DNA of 24,773 bases from Candidatus Neomicrothrix sp. UBA2983 (GCA_002346745.1 DEAL01000015.1:28800-53572); one strand, 5' to 3'. Shown: positions 15,517 through 22,847, numbered from the stretch's first letter. The notes: a model not told the origin generated them from the sequence alone. A program made the numbers and translations.

Positions 15517-16805
15517 CAGTGACCCACCGCCGCAGCGCCCTTTTCACCGACGAGGTCTCCCTCGGTGAAACGGCTGATGTGGAAGGGAGCGATCAGGTCC
15601 GCGTCGCGGCCGGTGGCGATCGTCTCCGCCATGGTTTCGCCGGCCACCGGGCCGGCCTTGAATCCGTAGGTGCCCCACCCGACGTCGACGAAGTAGCCGT
15701 CGACCTGGGTGGTTCCCATCACGGGCGAGTAGTCGGGCGTCATGTCGCAGAGGCCCGACCATTGGCGCAGGAGCCGCATCTTGGAGATGCCCGGCATGAG
15801 TTCCAGCACGTGCCCGGCCAACTCCTCGGTGAACTCGAGGGTACCGTTGACCCGGTAGGTGCCGACGGGGTCGACCGAGGCGCCGAACACCAGCTCGCCT
15901 CGGTCGGTCTGGCTGACGTAGACGTGCAGCGACCCGGACACCACCACCGTGGGGAGGAACACCTTGCAGGGCTCAGTGACCGCCGCCTGCAGCGGGTGGG
16001 TGGTGATGGGCAGCGTGACGCCGGCCATGTTGGAGAGGAGCGAGGCCCAGCCGGCGGTGCAGTTGACCACCGCCGGGGCGCTGATGTCGCCCCGGTTGGT
16101 GCGCACGCCGGTGACCCGGCCGCCGGCACCCTTGCCCTCGGGACCCTCGCCGTCCTCGCAGAGGATGTCGAGCACCTCGGTCTCCTGGAGGAGGTGGACA
16201 CCGAGGTGGTCGGCGGCCCGGGCGTAGCCCCACACCACGGCGTCGTGTCGGACGATGCCGCCGGGCGGGTGGTAGAGGGCACCCAGGATCGGGTAGCGGG
16301 TGTCCTTGGAGGTGTCGAGGCTTGGGGCCTGCTTCTTCACCTCGTGTTCGTCGATGACGCTCGAGTCGATGCCCTGGAGCTTGTTGACCTCGGCCCGCCA
16401 GTGCATGGTGCGCAGGGCGGAGTCGGTGTGGGCCAGGGTGAGGTGGCCGCGCCGGGAGAACATGACGTTCAGGTTCAGGTCCTGCGCCATGGTGTTGTAC
16501 AGGTCCAACGAGCGGTCGTAGAACGCCACGCCCTCAGGGGTGAGGTAGTTCGACCGGACGATGGCGGTGTTGCGGCCGGAGCCGCCGCCGCCGAGGTAGC
16601 CCTTGTCGAGCACGGCGACGTTGGTGATGCCGTGCTCCTTGGCCAGGTAGTAGGCCGTGGCCAGGCCGTGGAGGCCGCCGCCGATGATCGCGACGTCGTA
16701 GGACGAGCGTGCCTCGGGGCGGCGCCACATGCGCGGCCAGGCCCCGCTGGACAGGCCGTGCTTGAGCAGCTTGCCCGCGGAGTAGGTGTATCCGTGCTTC
16801 GCCAT
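15516..16805 (-). CDS. soxB: Sarcosine oxidase-type complex, beta subunit
   Basis: This is the catalytic FAD/FMN-containing beta subunit that oxidises the N-methyl group of sarcosine or a related amine. The 429-residue product has the dinucleotide-binding DVAIIGGGLHGLATAYYLA at about residues 37-54, then LDKGYLGGGGSGRNTAIVRSNY. GGIVRHDAVVWGYARAA gives His187, at the position of the covalent FMN histidine in known SoxB. The C-terminal GLCDMTPDYSPVMG and GWGTYGFKAGPVAGE are canonical. ATG 16805 has AAGGA 5 nt upstream. The longer open frame upstream is a shadow of the Rieske gene. It is the first gene of soxBDAG and lies 53 nt after the Rieske stop. MgdA is an alternative name if the substrate is N-methylglutamate. 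Confidence 0.93.
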   Translation of the reverse strand: MAKHGYTYSAGKLLKHGLSSGAWPRMWRRPEARSSYDVAIIGGGLHGLATAYYLAKEHGITNVAVLDKGYLGGGGSGRNTAIVRSNYLTPEGVAFYDRSLDLYNTMAQDLNLNVMFSRRGHLTLAHTDSALRTMHWRAEVNKLQGIDSSVIDEHEVKKQAPSLDTSKDTRYPILGALYHPPGGIVRHDAVVWGYARAADHLGVHLLQETEVLDILCEDGEGPEGKGAGGRVTGVRTNRGDISAPAVVNCTAGWASLLSNMAGVTLPITTHPLQAAVTEPCKVFLPTVVVSGSLHVYVSQTDRGELVFGASVDPVGTYRVNGTLEFTEELAGHVLELMPGISKMRLLRQWSGLCDMTPDYSPVMGTTQVDGYFVDVGWGTYGFKAGPVAGETMAETIATGRDADLIAPFHISRFTEGDLVGEKGAAAVGH

Positions 16806-16858
16806 CAGGGTCCTTTTCTCGAGTTGCTGGCGGTCAGTGGGTGGTCGGTGGGAGAGAT

Positions 16859-18127
16859 TCAGGGGGTGGGCAGGGGGTGGCCGGGGGCCCCACGCCAGGG
16901 GAGTGGGTTGACGCCGGTGCCGTGGAGGGGGAGGTCGTCGGCGAGGTCGCCGGCCGGGATCCGATGGGTGCCGGTCATGCGGTCGGCCAGCATGTTGTGG
17001 AAGCGGTGGAGGGGCTCTTCGAAGCGGGGGGAGAGGCGGCCGGGGGTGTAGCCGCCGCCCTGGAGGCCGAGCTGGCCGCGTTCGACGATGTCGATGTCCT
17101 CGCCGTTGATGGTGAGCCAGAAGTCGCGGGTGACGGCGAAGTCCTCGTCGGGCACGTCCTCGGAGCCGGGCGGGAGCAGCCAGGTGCAGGTCTCGCGGGT
17201 GAGGCCGGGGGCGAGGGGTTCGAGGCGCATGACGACGGCGTGGTTCGGCAGCACGCTCAGCACCACGTTGGGGAACAGTGCGATGAAGCGGCCACTGGTG
17301 ATGTCGGAGGAATCGAGGCCCTCGGCAGGGCGCAGGGCGTCCCAGTCGCCCCGTTCGTCGCTGGAGATCGGGGTGGTGGTCTGGCCGCAGTACATGCCGT
17401 CGCCCTGGTAGCGGTAGTGGTCCTCGACCCGGGAGACCTTGGCGAGCTCCGGGTGCACCCAGCGCAGGTGGTAGTACTCCTGGAAGTTCTCGCTGATGAG
17501 CTTCCAGTTGGCGGCGATTTCGAGCACCTGGGTTTGGTGGCTGCGCCAGTCGGCGAGCCGGTAGCCGGCGAGGCGCTGGCCCAGGTCGCCGAACCACTCG
17601 GGGACGGAGGGGGCGGAGTCGTCGAGGGTGGCGAACAGGAGGCAGCCCCACTGTTCGACACGCACGGTGTGGAGGCCGTAGTCGGCGGGGTCGAAGCGGT
17701 CGATCCCGGCGTCGGCGAACTGCGGGGTGGCCACCAGCACGCCGTCGCGGTCGTAGCCCCAGCGGTGGTAGGGGCAGCGGATGGTGCGGCCGAGTGTGCA
17801 GTCGGCCTCCACCAGTTGGGTACCCCGGTGTCGGCAGGTGTTGGCGAAGCCGCGGAGCTCGCCATTGCCGTTTCGGGTGATCAGGACGGAGCGGCCACCC
17901 AGGTCGCGGACGAGTACCTGGCCGACCGGGTCGAGTTCGTCGGCGATGCCGACGCAGACCCAGGAGGTGCCGAACACCCGGTCCTGCTCGAGGGCGAAGA
18001 AGGCGTCGTCGACGTAGGCCTCGGACGGGAGGGCGTGCGCCTCGAGGATCGGACGGCGGGTGCCGACCCAGGCGTCCTCGGAGGTCCAGTCCGGGGCAGG
18101 GGTGATCGACGGACCGGGCAAGGGCAT
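16859..18127 (-). CDS. Rieske non-heme iron oxygenase, probable N-demethylase (betaine/carnitine/stachydrine type)
   Basis: The 422-residue alpha-type oxygenase has a Rieske [2Fe-2S] domain with Cys98-x-His100 (CRHRGTQL) and Cys118-x2-His121 (CPYHRWGYDRDG). The mononuclear-iron domain has ENFQEYYHLRWVHPEL, giving His220 and His225 ligands, and a later acidic segment NGEDIDIVERGQ. The pattern fits oxygenases that demethylate quaternary or tertiary amines (GbcA/BmoA glycine betaine, CntA carnitine, Stc2 stachydrine), and adjacent soxBDAG supports this. No reductase component is in the window, so electrons must come from elsewhere. ATG 18127 lies 7 nt after a -10 element in a good promoter, so the transcript is probably leaderless. 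The substrate is inferred and unproven. Confidence 0.85.
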   Translation of the reverse strand: MPLPGPSITPAPDWTSEDAWVGTRRPILEAHALPSEAYVDDAFFALEQDRVFGTSWVCVGIADELDPVGQVLVRDLGGRSVLITRNGNGELRGFANTCRHRGTQLVEADCTLGRTIRCPYHRWGYDRDGVLVATPQFADAGIDRFDPADYGLHTVRVEQWGCLLFATLDDSAPSVPEWFGDLGQRLAGYRLADWRSHQTQVLEIAANWKLISENFQEYYHLRWVHPELAKVSRVEDHYRYQGDGMYCGQTTTPISSDERGDWDALRPAEGLDSSDITSGRFIALFPNVVLSVLPNHAVVMRLEPLAPGLTRETCTWLLPPGSEDVPDEDFAVTRDFWLTINGEDIDIVERGQLGLQGGGYTPGRLSPRFEEPLHRFHNMLADRMTGTHRIPAGDLADDLPLHGTGVNPLPWRGAPGHPLPTP

Positions 18128-18134
18128 GGCGGGC

Positions 18135-18163
18135 AGTGTAGACAGTATTTCACCCTATGTAAA
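18135..18163 (-). promoter_or_regulatory. Promoter of the Rieske-sox operon
   Basis: On the minus strand TTTACA (-35, 18158-18163), a 17-nt spacer and TACACT (-10, 18135-18140) precede the ATG at 18127 by 7 nt. The transcript would therefore be leaderless. The local AT richness contrasts with the surrounding DNA. An imperfect palindrome around 18165-18174 (GGATATTTCC) could be a regulator site, but the match is weak. Confidence 0.6.
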
Positions 18164-18208
18164 GGATATTTCCTCAGATTAGGGATTTGGACAGGGGCCG
18201 GGATGGGG

Positions 18209-18225
18209 CCGGGACCGGGTCCCGG
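18209..18225. repeat. 17-bp perfect palindrome upstream of upp
   Basis: The arms CCGGGACC and GGTCCCGG flank a single central G. As RNA it could form only a short stem with a 3-nt loop; as DNA it might be an operator. It sits between the Rieske promoter and upp. In DNA this GC-rich, a chance origin is possible. Confidence 0.35.
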
Positions 18226-18244
18226 GGTGGCGCGCGCGGGAGCC

Positions 18245-18250
18245 TAGGGT
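18245..18250 (+). promoter_or_regulatory. Leaderless -10 element of upp (TAGGGT)
   Basis: TAGGGT ends 6 nt before the upp ATG at 18257 and no Shine-Dalgarno sequence is present. The hexamer is identical to the one before the amidase gene. Confidence 0.45.
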
Positions 18251-18256
18251 GGCCCC

Positions 18257-18895
18257 ATGGCAAGGCAACCTGCTCCGGGACTCCACGTCGTCGAGCACCC
18301 CCTGGTGGTTCACAAGTTGACCGAGATGCGACGCGTGGAGACCCCGAGCGAGCGGTTTCGACAGCTCCTCACCGAGATCAGCTTCCTCCTCACCTACGAG
18401 GTCACCCGAGACCTGCCCACCCGCGACGAGCGCATCACCACGCCGCTCACCGAGATGGACGCTCCGGTCCTGGTCGAGGAGCCGGCCGTCATCTCGATCC
18501 TCCGGGCCGGCAACGGCCTGCTCGACGGCGTCCAGCGGGTCATCCCCTCCGCCCGGGTCGGCCACGTCGGCCTCTACCGGGACCACGACACACTCCAGGC
18601 CGTCGAGTACTACTGCAAGTTCCCGCCAATCGCCGGGCGGACGGTGATCGTGGTCGATCCCATGCTGGCCACCGGCAACTCGGCCGTGGCCGCGCTCGAC
18701 CGGGTCAAGGCGGACGGACCCGCCGACGTGCGCTTTCTCTGCCTGCTGGCCGCCCCCGAGGGCGTGGAGCAGCTCCGGGAGGCGCATCCCGACGTCGGGA
18801 TCTGGACGTCGGCGCTAGACGACCACCTCAACGAGGTCGGCTACATCGTCCCCGGCCTGGGCGACGCCGGGGATCGCATCTACGGCACCACCTGA
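18257..18895 (+). CDS. upp: Uracil phosphoribosyltransferase
   Basis: Upp converts uracil and PRPP to UMP in pyrimidine salvage. The 212-residue product matches the usual length (about 208). The PRPP-binding loop VIVVDPMLATGNSA is at residues 130-143, and the C-terminal uracil-binding segment YIVPGLGDAGDRIYGT at 196-211 is intact. The SILRAGNGLLDGV and N-terminal HPLVVHKLTEMR motifs are also typical. ATG 18257 gives the full N-terminus. It is the first gene of a tightly spaced run: the deacetylase start follows 6-9 nt after the upp stop. I see no functional link to the next genes. Confidence 0.96.
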   Translation: MARQPAPGLHVVEHPLVVHKLTEMRRVETPSERFRQLLTEISFLLTYEVTRDLPTRDERITTPLTEMDAPVLVEEPAVISILRAGNGLLDGVQRVIPSARVGHVGLYRDHDTLQAVEYYCKFPPIAGRTVIVVDPMLATGNSAVAALDRVKADGPADVRFLCLLAAPEGVEQLREAHPDVGIWTSALDDHLNEVGYIVPGLGDAGDRIYGTT

Positions 18896-18901
18896 GGTCC
18901 C

Positions 18902-19867
18902 TTGTTGCGGCGCCTCCTCGCCGTGCTGGCTGCGGCGACCCTGGCCGTGGTCGCACCCGGGGGCGAGGTCGCCGGTTCGCCCTCCTCGGCACCGGCCATG
19001 TACCTCACCTTCGACGACGGGCCGAATCCCCTGATCACCCCGATCGTGCTCCGGATCCTCGAGCGCCACGGGGCGCAGGCGACCTTCTTTCCGACCGGGC
19101 GGACCCTCGACCTCTTCTGGGGGGATGAGGAGGTACAGGATCTGCTCGACCGGGGCCACGCCATCGGCAACCACACCTGGAGCCACCCGACCCTCTCCAC
19201 CCTGTGGTGGACGGAGGTGCGCGACCAGTTCATCCGGGGCGGGGCGGCCGTCCGTGAGCGCACCGGCTTCAAACCGTCGTGCGCACGCGTCCCGTACGGC
19301 GAGCAGGATCCGGGGATCACGGCGGTGCTGGACGGCCTCGGCCTCGCGCTCGTGGACTGGCAGGCCGATCCGCAGGAGTGGCGGAGTCCCTCCAGGGAGG
19401 AGGCGCTCGCCCATGTCCAGCGGTGGGAGGAGGACGGCATGGTCGTGCTCCTCCACGACCGCAAGTGGCAGACCCTCGGAATCCTCGAGGCGATTCTCGA
19501 GCACTACGGCGACCGCGGGTGGGTGTTCCCGCCGCTGCCCGAGTGCCGAACGGATGACGAGGCAGCGATGCGTTCTGCGGCACGCGTGGCGGGCGACTCG
19601 CCGATCGGGGGATTCGAGTTCCCCCGGTCGGGACCGCGGAGCGTGAGGGGCTGGGCCTACGACCCGGACCGGCCGGAGGGGGGACTCGAGGTCAGCGTCT
19701 CGGTCGACGGCCACTCGTTCGAGACGCTGCGGACCGGCACCGACCAAGGCTTCTCATCGTCGCTGCCGCACACCGTCGGGCGAGTCTGCGTCTGGGTGGG
19801 CAACGAGGGGCTTCCGAGGGAGGACGCCTTCCTCGGCTGTCGGACACCCCCCTGGCCCCTTGACTGA
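18902..19867 (+). CDS. Secreted polysaccharide deacetylase (NodB domain) with C-terminal beta domain
   Basis: The 321-residue product is a probable exported carbohydrate esterase 4 enzyme. An N-terminal signal peptide (about residues 1-25, Arg-rich start then Leu/Ala-rich core) precedes the NodB domain. Its motifs are TFDDGP with Asp38/Asp39, GNHTWSHP with metal ligands His91 and His95, RVPYG (129-133), VDWQ (Asp152) and VVLLHD (His185). After about residue 225 a separate beta-rich region (VRGWAYDPD, then VCVWVGNEG and LGCRT) resembles a small domain seen in secreted actinobacterial proteins. TTG at 18902 or 18905 is the likely start, with GAGG just upstream. The substrate could be peptidoglycan or another N-acetylated glycan. 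It overlaps alkB by 8 nt. Confidence 0.85.
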   Translation: MLRRLLAVLAAATLAVVAPGGEVAGSPSSAPAMYLTFDDGPNPLITPIVLRILERHGAQATFFPTGRTLDLFWGDEEVQDLLDRGHAIGNHTWSHPTLSTLWWTEVRDQFIRGGAAVRERTGFKPSCARVPYGEQDPGITAVLDGLGLALVDWQADPQEWRSPSREEALAHVQRWEEDGMVVLLHDRKWQTLGILEAILEHYGDRGWVFPPLPECRTDDEAAMRSAARVAGDSPIGGFEFPRSGPRSVRGWAYDPDRPEGGLEVSVSVDGHSFETLRTGTDQGFSSSLPHTVGRVCVWVGNEGLPREDAFLGCRTPPWPLD

Positions 19868-20471
19868 CTGGGCGCTGTTCCACGAGGCGATTCCCGACGC
19901 CCCGGGGCTCTCCGTTGACCTGCACCGCGGGTTCCTCAGCGATGCCGATGCGCACCTCGCCGGCCTGCTGGGCGAGACGCCGTGGGTGCAGGGCGAGATC
20001 GTCGCGGCCGGACAACGGCACCCGATCCCGCGGCTGGAGGCGTGGTACGGCGACCCGGGGCGCACCTACACCTACTCGGGTCGTCGGCTGGATCCGCTGC
20101 CGTGGACACCGCGCCTCACCGGCCTGCGCGACCGGTGTGCCGAGGCCGCCGGCGACCCCTTCGACTCGGTGCTCGTGAACCGGTACCGGGACGGCCGGGA
20201 CGCCGTGGGCTGGCACGCCGACGACGAGCCGGAACTGGGGCCCGAGCCGGTGATCGCCTCGCTCTCGCTGGGTGCCACCCGGCGCTTCCGACTCCGACGA
20301 AAGGATGGGTGCCACGACCCGGTGACGGCCGACCTCGAGCACGGTGACCTGCTCGTCATGCGTGGGGCCACCCAGGTCCTCTGGCAGCACTGCCTGGCCC
20401 GCACCGCCCGGCCGGTGGGGGAACGGGTCAACCTCACGTTTCGCCGGATCGTCGATCGCCAGCGTCGATAG
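19860..20471 (+). CDS. AlkB-like Fe(II)/2-oxoglutarate-dependent DNA/RNA dealkylase
   Basis: The 203-residue AlkB-family dioxygenase would repair alkylated nucleobases by oxidative demethylation. The HxD iron motif is His119/Asp121 (VGWHADDE), the distal His177 lies in LWQHCLAR and the 2-oxoglutarate Arg189 in ERVNLTFRR. The family's NxYxDG block is present near residue 107 (VNRYRDG), and SLSLGATRRFRLRRK matches the ALKBH2/3-like branch. The TTG start at 19860 overlaps the deacetylase stop by 8 nt and gives a normal N-terminus; no ATG or GTG is in frame nearby. Its place in an operon with upp and a deacetylase is odd. No ada gene is visible. Confidence 0.9.
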   Translation: MTDWALFHEAIPDAPGLSVDLHRGFLSDADAHLAGLLGETPWVQGEIVAAGQRHPIPRLEAWYGDPGRTYTYSGRRLDPLPWTPRLTGLRDRCAEAAGDPFDSVLVNRYRDGRDAVGWHADDEPELGPEPVIASLSLGATRRFRLRRKDGCHDPVTADLEHGDLLVMRGATQVLWQHCLARTARPVGERVNLTFRRIVDRQRR

Positions 20472-20480
20472 CGCCGCGAG

Positions 20481-20486
20481 TAGCGT
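20481..20486 (+). promoter_or_regulatory. Leaderless -10 element (TAGCGT)
   Basis: TAGCGT ends 7 nt before the GTG at 20494, 10 nt after the alkB stop. It supports that GTG as the start of the next gene. Confidence 0.42.
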
Positions 20487-20493
20487 CACCGGC

Positions 20494-21306
20494 GTGGAAC
20501 TGGCGGCCGAACGGGAGGCCTCCCCGGAGGAGATCCGGTCCTTCCGGGAACTCGGGCACGCCTGCGTGCGCGGCCTCGCCACGCCGGACGAGGTGGCGGC
20601 CTTCGCGCCGTCCATCTGCGACGCCGCGGACCGGCTGGCCTGGAACCGGGACATCCCGCCGCAGCGGCAGCGCACCTACGACCAGGCATTCCACCAGGCC
20701 ATCGGGCTCTGCTGGCAGGACGAGGCCATCCGGGAGTTCGTGTTCGCACCCCGCTTCGCCCGGGTGGCCGCCGAACTGCTGGGCGTCGACGGGGTGCGGC
20801 TGTACCACGACCAGGCGCTCGTCAAGCGGGCGGGCGGCGGACCGACCCCCTGGCACCAGGACGCCTACTACTGGCCGGTCGACGCCGGGGCGGCCATCAC
20901 GATGTGGATGGCGCTCGTGGACATCCCACCGGAGGTCGGCTCGATGGTGTTCGCCGACGGCAGCCACCGACGCGGCGACCTGCGCGGCCCGGCCATCTCG
21001 GATGAGTCGGAGGACCACTTCGCACGCCTCGTCGAGGAGGAGGCGCTCAGCACCTCGACGCACGGGGCGATGGCTGCCGGGGACGCCACCTTCCACGCCG
21101 GCTGGACCCTCCACTCGGCCGGACCGAACCCGTCGGCGGACGACCGGCCGGCCATGACCGTGATCTACGTGGCCGACGGGGCGACGGTGCTGGTGCCCGA
21201 GCGGGACGAGCAGCGCCTGGACCTGGCTCTGTACCTGCCCGGCGCCATGCCGGGAGGCCCGGCGGCGACCGACCGGAACCCGCTGCTCTGGAGGTCCGGG
21301 ACGTAG
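20494..21306 (+). CDS. Phytanoyl-CoA dioxygenase (PhyH) family oxygenase
   Basis: The 270-residue PhyH-family Fe(II)/2-oxoglutarate oxygenase has the iron motif His121-x-Asp123 (TPWHQDAYYWPV), His207 (GWTLHSAGPN) and 2-oxoglutarate Arg218 (DDRPAMTVIYV). VDIPPEVGSMVFADGSHRRGD is typical. Family members hydroxylate many small molecules, including phytanoyl-CoA, ectoine and natural products, and nothing here identifies the substrate. The GTG at 20494 is chosen over upstream codons because the frame then starts just after alkB and 7 nt after TAGCGT; the earlier frame overlaps alkB. Its stop TAG forms the first half of the next gene's -10 element. Confidence 0.88.
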   Translation: MELAAEREASPEEIRSFRELGHACVRGLATPDEVAAFAPSICDAADRLAWNRDIPPQRQRTYDQAFHQAIGLCWQDEAIREFVFAPRFARVAAELLGVDGVRLYHDQALVKRAGGGPTPWHQDAYYWPVDAGAAITMWMALVDIPPEVGSMVFADGSHRRGDLRGPAISDESEDHFARLVEEEALSTSTHGAMAAGDATFHAGWTLHSAGPNPSADDRPAMTVIYVADGATVLVPERDEQRLDLALYLPGAMPGGPAATDRNPLLWRSGT

Positions 21307-21309
21307 CCT
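21304..21309 (+). promoter_or_regulatory. Leaderless -10 element (TAGCCT), overlapping the PhyH stop codon
   Basis: TAGCCT ends 8 nt before the GTG at 21318. Its TAG is also the stop codon of the PhyH gene. Confidence 0.38.
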
Positions 21310-21317
21310 CGGACCCC

Positions 21318-21965
21318 GTGACCAGCGACGAACGGGCACTGCGGCGCATGCGACAGGTGGGGCGCGTGCTGCGCCTCGCGGCCCGCCTCGACGTCGGCCC
21401 GCCGGCGAGCACACAGGCCGGGCCGGTGATCCACGCCGCCAACCACCGCAGCTTCGCCGACCTGCTGTTCGCCGCCGCGGCATTCGCCCAGTGGGGCCAG
21501 CCGATCCGCTGCCTCGTGGCCGCCGACTACTTCGCCCGGCCCGGCCTCGGCCGCCTGCTCCGGGACCTGCGGTGCATTCCCGTCGAGGGCATGGCCGCCA
21601 TCGACCTCGCCAAGGACGTGCTGGCCGAGGGCACGCCGGTGGCGATCATGCCGGAGGGCCGCCTCGTGCCGCCCGACGAATGGGATGAAGGCCGCGTGGG
21701 CCGCCCGCATCCGGGGGTGGGGCGCCTGGCGATCGACACGGGCCTGCCGGTGGCGGTGGCGGGGGCCGCCGGTACCGAGGAACTGTGGCCGCGGGGGCGC
21801 GACCGCCCATACGTGCGGCCCTGGAAGCGGAGGCTGCTCACGATGCGCACCGGCTTCCTCGGCCCCGTCGACGCCGAGCGCTCCCGTGACGCCACGGCGG
21901 CCATCTGGGACGGCGTCAAGGCCTGCGTGGCCGAGGCCGAGGCGGCGAAGAGGGGAGAGGGGTAG
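21318..21965 (+). CDS. 1-acyl-sn-glycerol-3-phosphate acyltransferase family protein (PlsC-like)
   Basis: The 215-residue acyltransferase has the catalytic HX4D as NHRSFAD with His43 and Asp48, and the glycerol-phosphate-binding block as MPEGRLVP around residues 111-118. The usual EGTRS is modified to EGRLV. It would transfer an acyl chain from acyl-CoA or acyl-ACP to a lysophospholipid or related acceptor at the membrane. No long hydrophobic segment is evident, so it is probably peripheral. The GTG at 21318 lies 11 nt after the PhyH stop. The assignment to the PlsC superfamily is secure; the substrate is not. Confidence 0.85.
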   Translation: MTSDERALRRMRQVGRVLRLAARLDVGPPASTQAGPVIHAANHRSFADLLFAAAAFAQWGQPIRCLVAADYFARPGLGRLLRDLRCIPVEGMAAIDLAKDVLAEGTPVAIMPEGRLVPPDEWDEGRVGRPHPGVGRLAIDTGLPVAVAGAAGTEELWPRGRDRPYVRPWKRRLLTMRTGFLGPVDAERSRDATAAIWDGVKACVAEAEAAKRGEG

Positions 21966-21976
21966 TTCTCCCCGGC

Positions 21977-22747
21977 TCAGGCGTGGGTGCCGTGGCCGTG
22001 GTCGTCGACGACGAGGAGGTCGTGTGCGTGGTCGTGGCCGGCGTGGTCGCCCAGCACCCGGTCGCCGTAGGCCTCGCGCAGCACGGCCGGCGTGAGTACC
22101 TCGTCGGGGGTGCCCTCGGCGACGAGACGACGGTCGAGGACGAGGACCCGGCCACAGTGCCTCGCTTCGTCCAGGTTGTGCGTCGTGACGACGACCGTGT
22201 GCCCGGCAGCGGTCTCGGCATCGACCACCCCGAGGATGCGTTCCTGGCTGGCCAGGTCGAGGCCGGTGATCGGCTCGTCCAACAGCAGGAGGGGGGCCTG
22301 GCGGGCCAGGGCCTGGGCAACCAGGGCACGCTGCCGCTGGCCGCCGGAGAGTTCGCCCACCTGTCGGTCGAGCAGGTTCCCGACCTCGAGGCGCTCCACG
22401 GCCTCCGCGATGGCCGCCCGGTCGGCTGGGCGGAGGCGGCGGGGGATCGGCGAGCCGTCGAACCGGCCCATGCGCACCACCTCGGCAACCGTGAGCGGAA
22501 GCCAGCGGTGTTCGTGGGCTTGTGCCACCAGCGCCACGCGGGAGGCGGGGACCCGGACGTGGCCGGCCGCCGGCGCCAGCAGGCCCGCCAGTACCTCGAG
22601 GAGGGTCGTCTTGCCCGAGCCGTTCGGCCCGACCAGCGCCGTGGAGGAACCGGCGGGGAATGAGGTGGACACGGCGTCGAGTGCGCGGCGGCCGCCTCGA
22701 TGGACGGTCACCCCCTCGAGGGTGATGGAATCGACGCTAGTCGGCAT
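21977..22747 (-). CDS. znuC: Zinc-type ABC transporter ATPase (ZnuC-like) with His-rich tail
   Basis: The 256-residue ABC ATPase has Walker A GPNGSGKT (40-47), Q-loop Gln76, signature LSGGQRQR (133-140), Walker B LLLLDEP (153-159) and H-loop His190. After residue 234 there is a His-rich tail with His235, 238, 240, 242, 250, 252 and 255, a common trait of zinc or manganese uptake ATPases. A Zur-like palindrome ends 3 nt before the ATG at 22747, which supports zinc. No permease or binding-protein gene is adjacent: the next genes on both sides face other directions. The ATPase must therefore pair with components elsewhere. The upstream ATG at 22771 is less likely, because it lies before the palindrome. 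Confidence 0.85.
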   Translation of the reverse strand: MPTSVDSITLEGVTVHRGGRRALDAVSTSFPAGSSTALVGPNGSGKTTLLEVLAGLLAPAAGHVRVPASRVALVAQAHEHRWLPLTVAEVVRMGRFDGSPIPRRLRPADRAAIAEAVERLEVGNLLDRQVGELSGGQRQRALVAQALARQAPLLLLDEPITGLDLASQERILGVVDAETAAGHTVVVTTHNLDEARHCGRVLVLDRRLVAEGTPDEVLTPAVLREAYGDRVLGDHAGHDHAHDLLVVDDHGHGTHA

Positions 22748-22749
22748 GG

Positions 22750-22764
22750 TGAGAACGATTCTCG
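22750..22764. promoter_or_regulatory. Probable Zur box
   Basis: GAGAA-CGA-TTCTC (22751-22763) is a perfect inverted repeat and the flanking T makes a TGAGAACGATTCTCG site. It matches the general TGAnAAnnnTTnTCA form of actinobacterial Zur operators as I recall them. It overlaps the putative -10 (ATTCTC on plus, GAGAAT on minus, 22758-22763) of the znuC promoter and would block it when zinc is plentiful. Confidence 0.6.
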
Positions 22765-22786
22765 CTGACATGGCGCGTGACCGCAA
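22758..22786 (-). promoter_or_regulatory. Putative znuC promoter
   Basis: On the minus strand TTGCGG (22781-22786), a 17-nt spacer and GAGAAT (22758-22763) precede the ATG at 22747. The -10 sits within the Zur-like palindrome. Confidence 0.35.
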
Positions 22787-22835
22787 CCACGTCGCTGGCC
22801 ACGGCCACACTTGAGTGCGGTCCCATGGCGGCGAC

Positions 22836-22841
22836 TACCTT
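22836..22841 (+). promoter_or_regulatory. Leaderless -10 element of the TauD-family gene (TACCTT)
   Basis: TACCTT ends 6 nt before the GTG at 22848. TTGAGT lies 19 nt upstream of it, a rather long spacing for a -35. Confidence 0.42.
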
Positions 22842-22847
22842 TCCGCC

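Noticed and set aside
16806..17651. The N-terminal extension of the soxB frame
   Set aside because: It lies within the Rieske gene in another frame and has Arg/Pro-rich shadow composition. AAGGA marks the ATG at 16805.
16859..18127. The Rieske protein as an aromatic ring hydroxylase linked to the phenylacetate genes
   Set aside because: It is far from paa, has no beta subunit gene beside it and is directly upstream of soxBDAG, which fits amine demethylation better.
18165..18174. GGATATTTCC as a regulator palindrome upstream of the Rieske gene
   Set aside because: Only the outer bases pair and the centre mismatches, so it is too weak to call alone.
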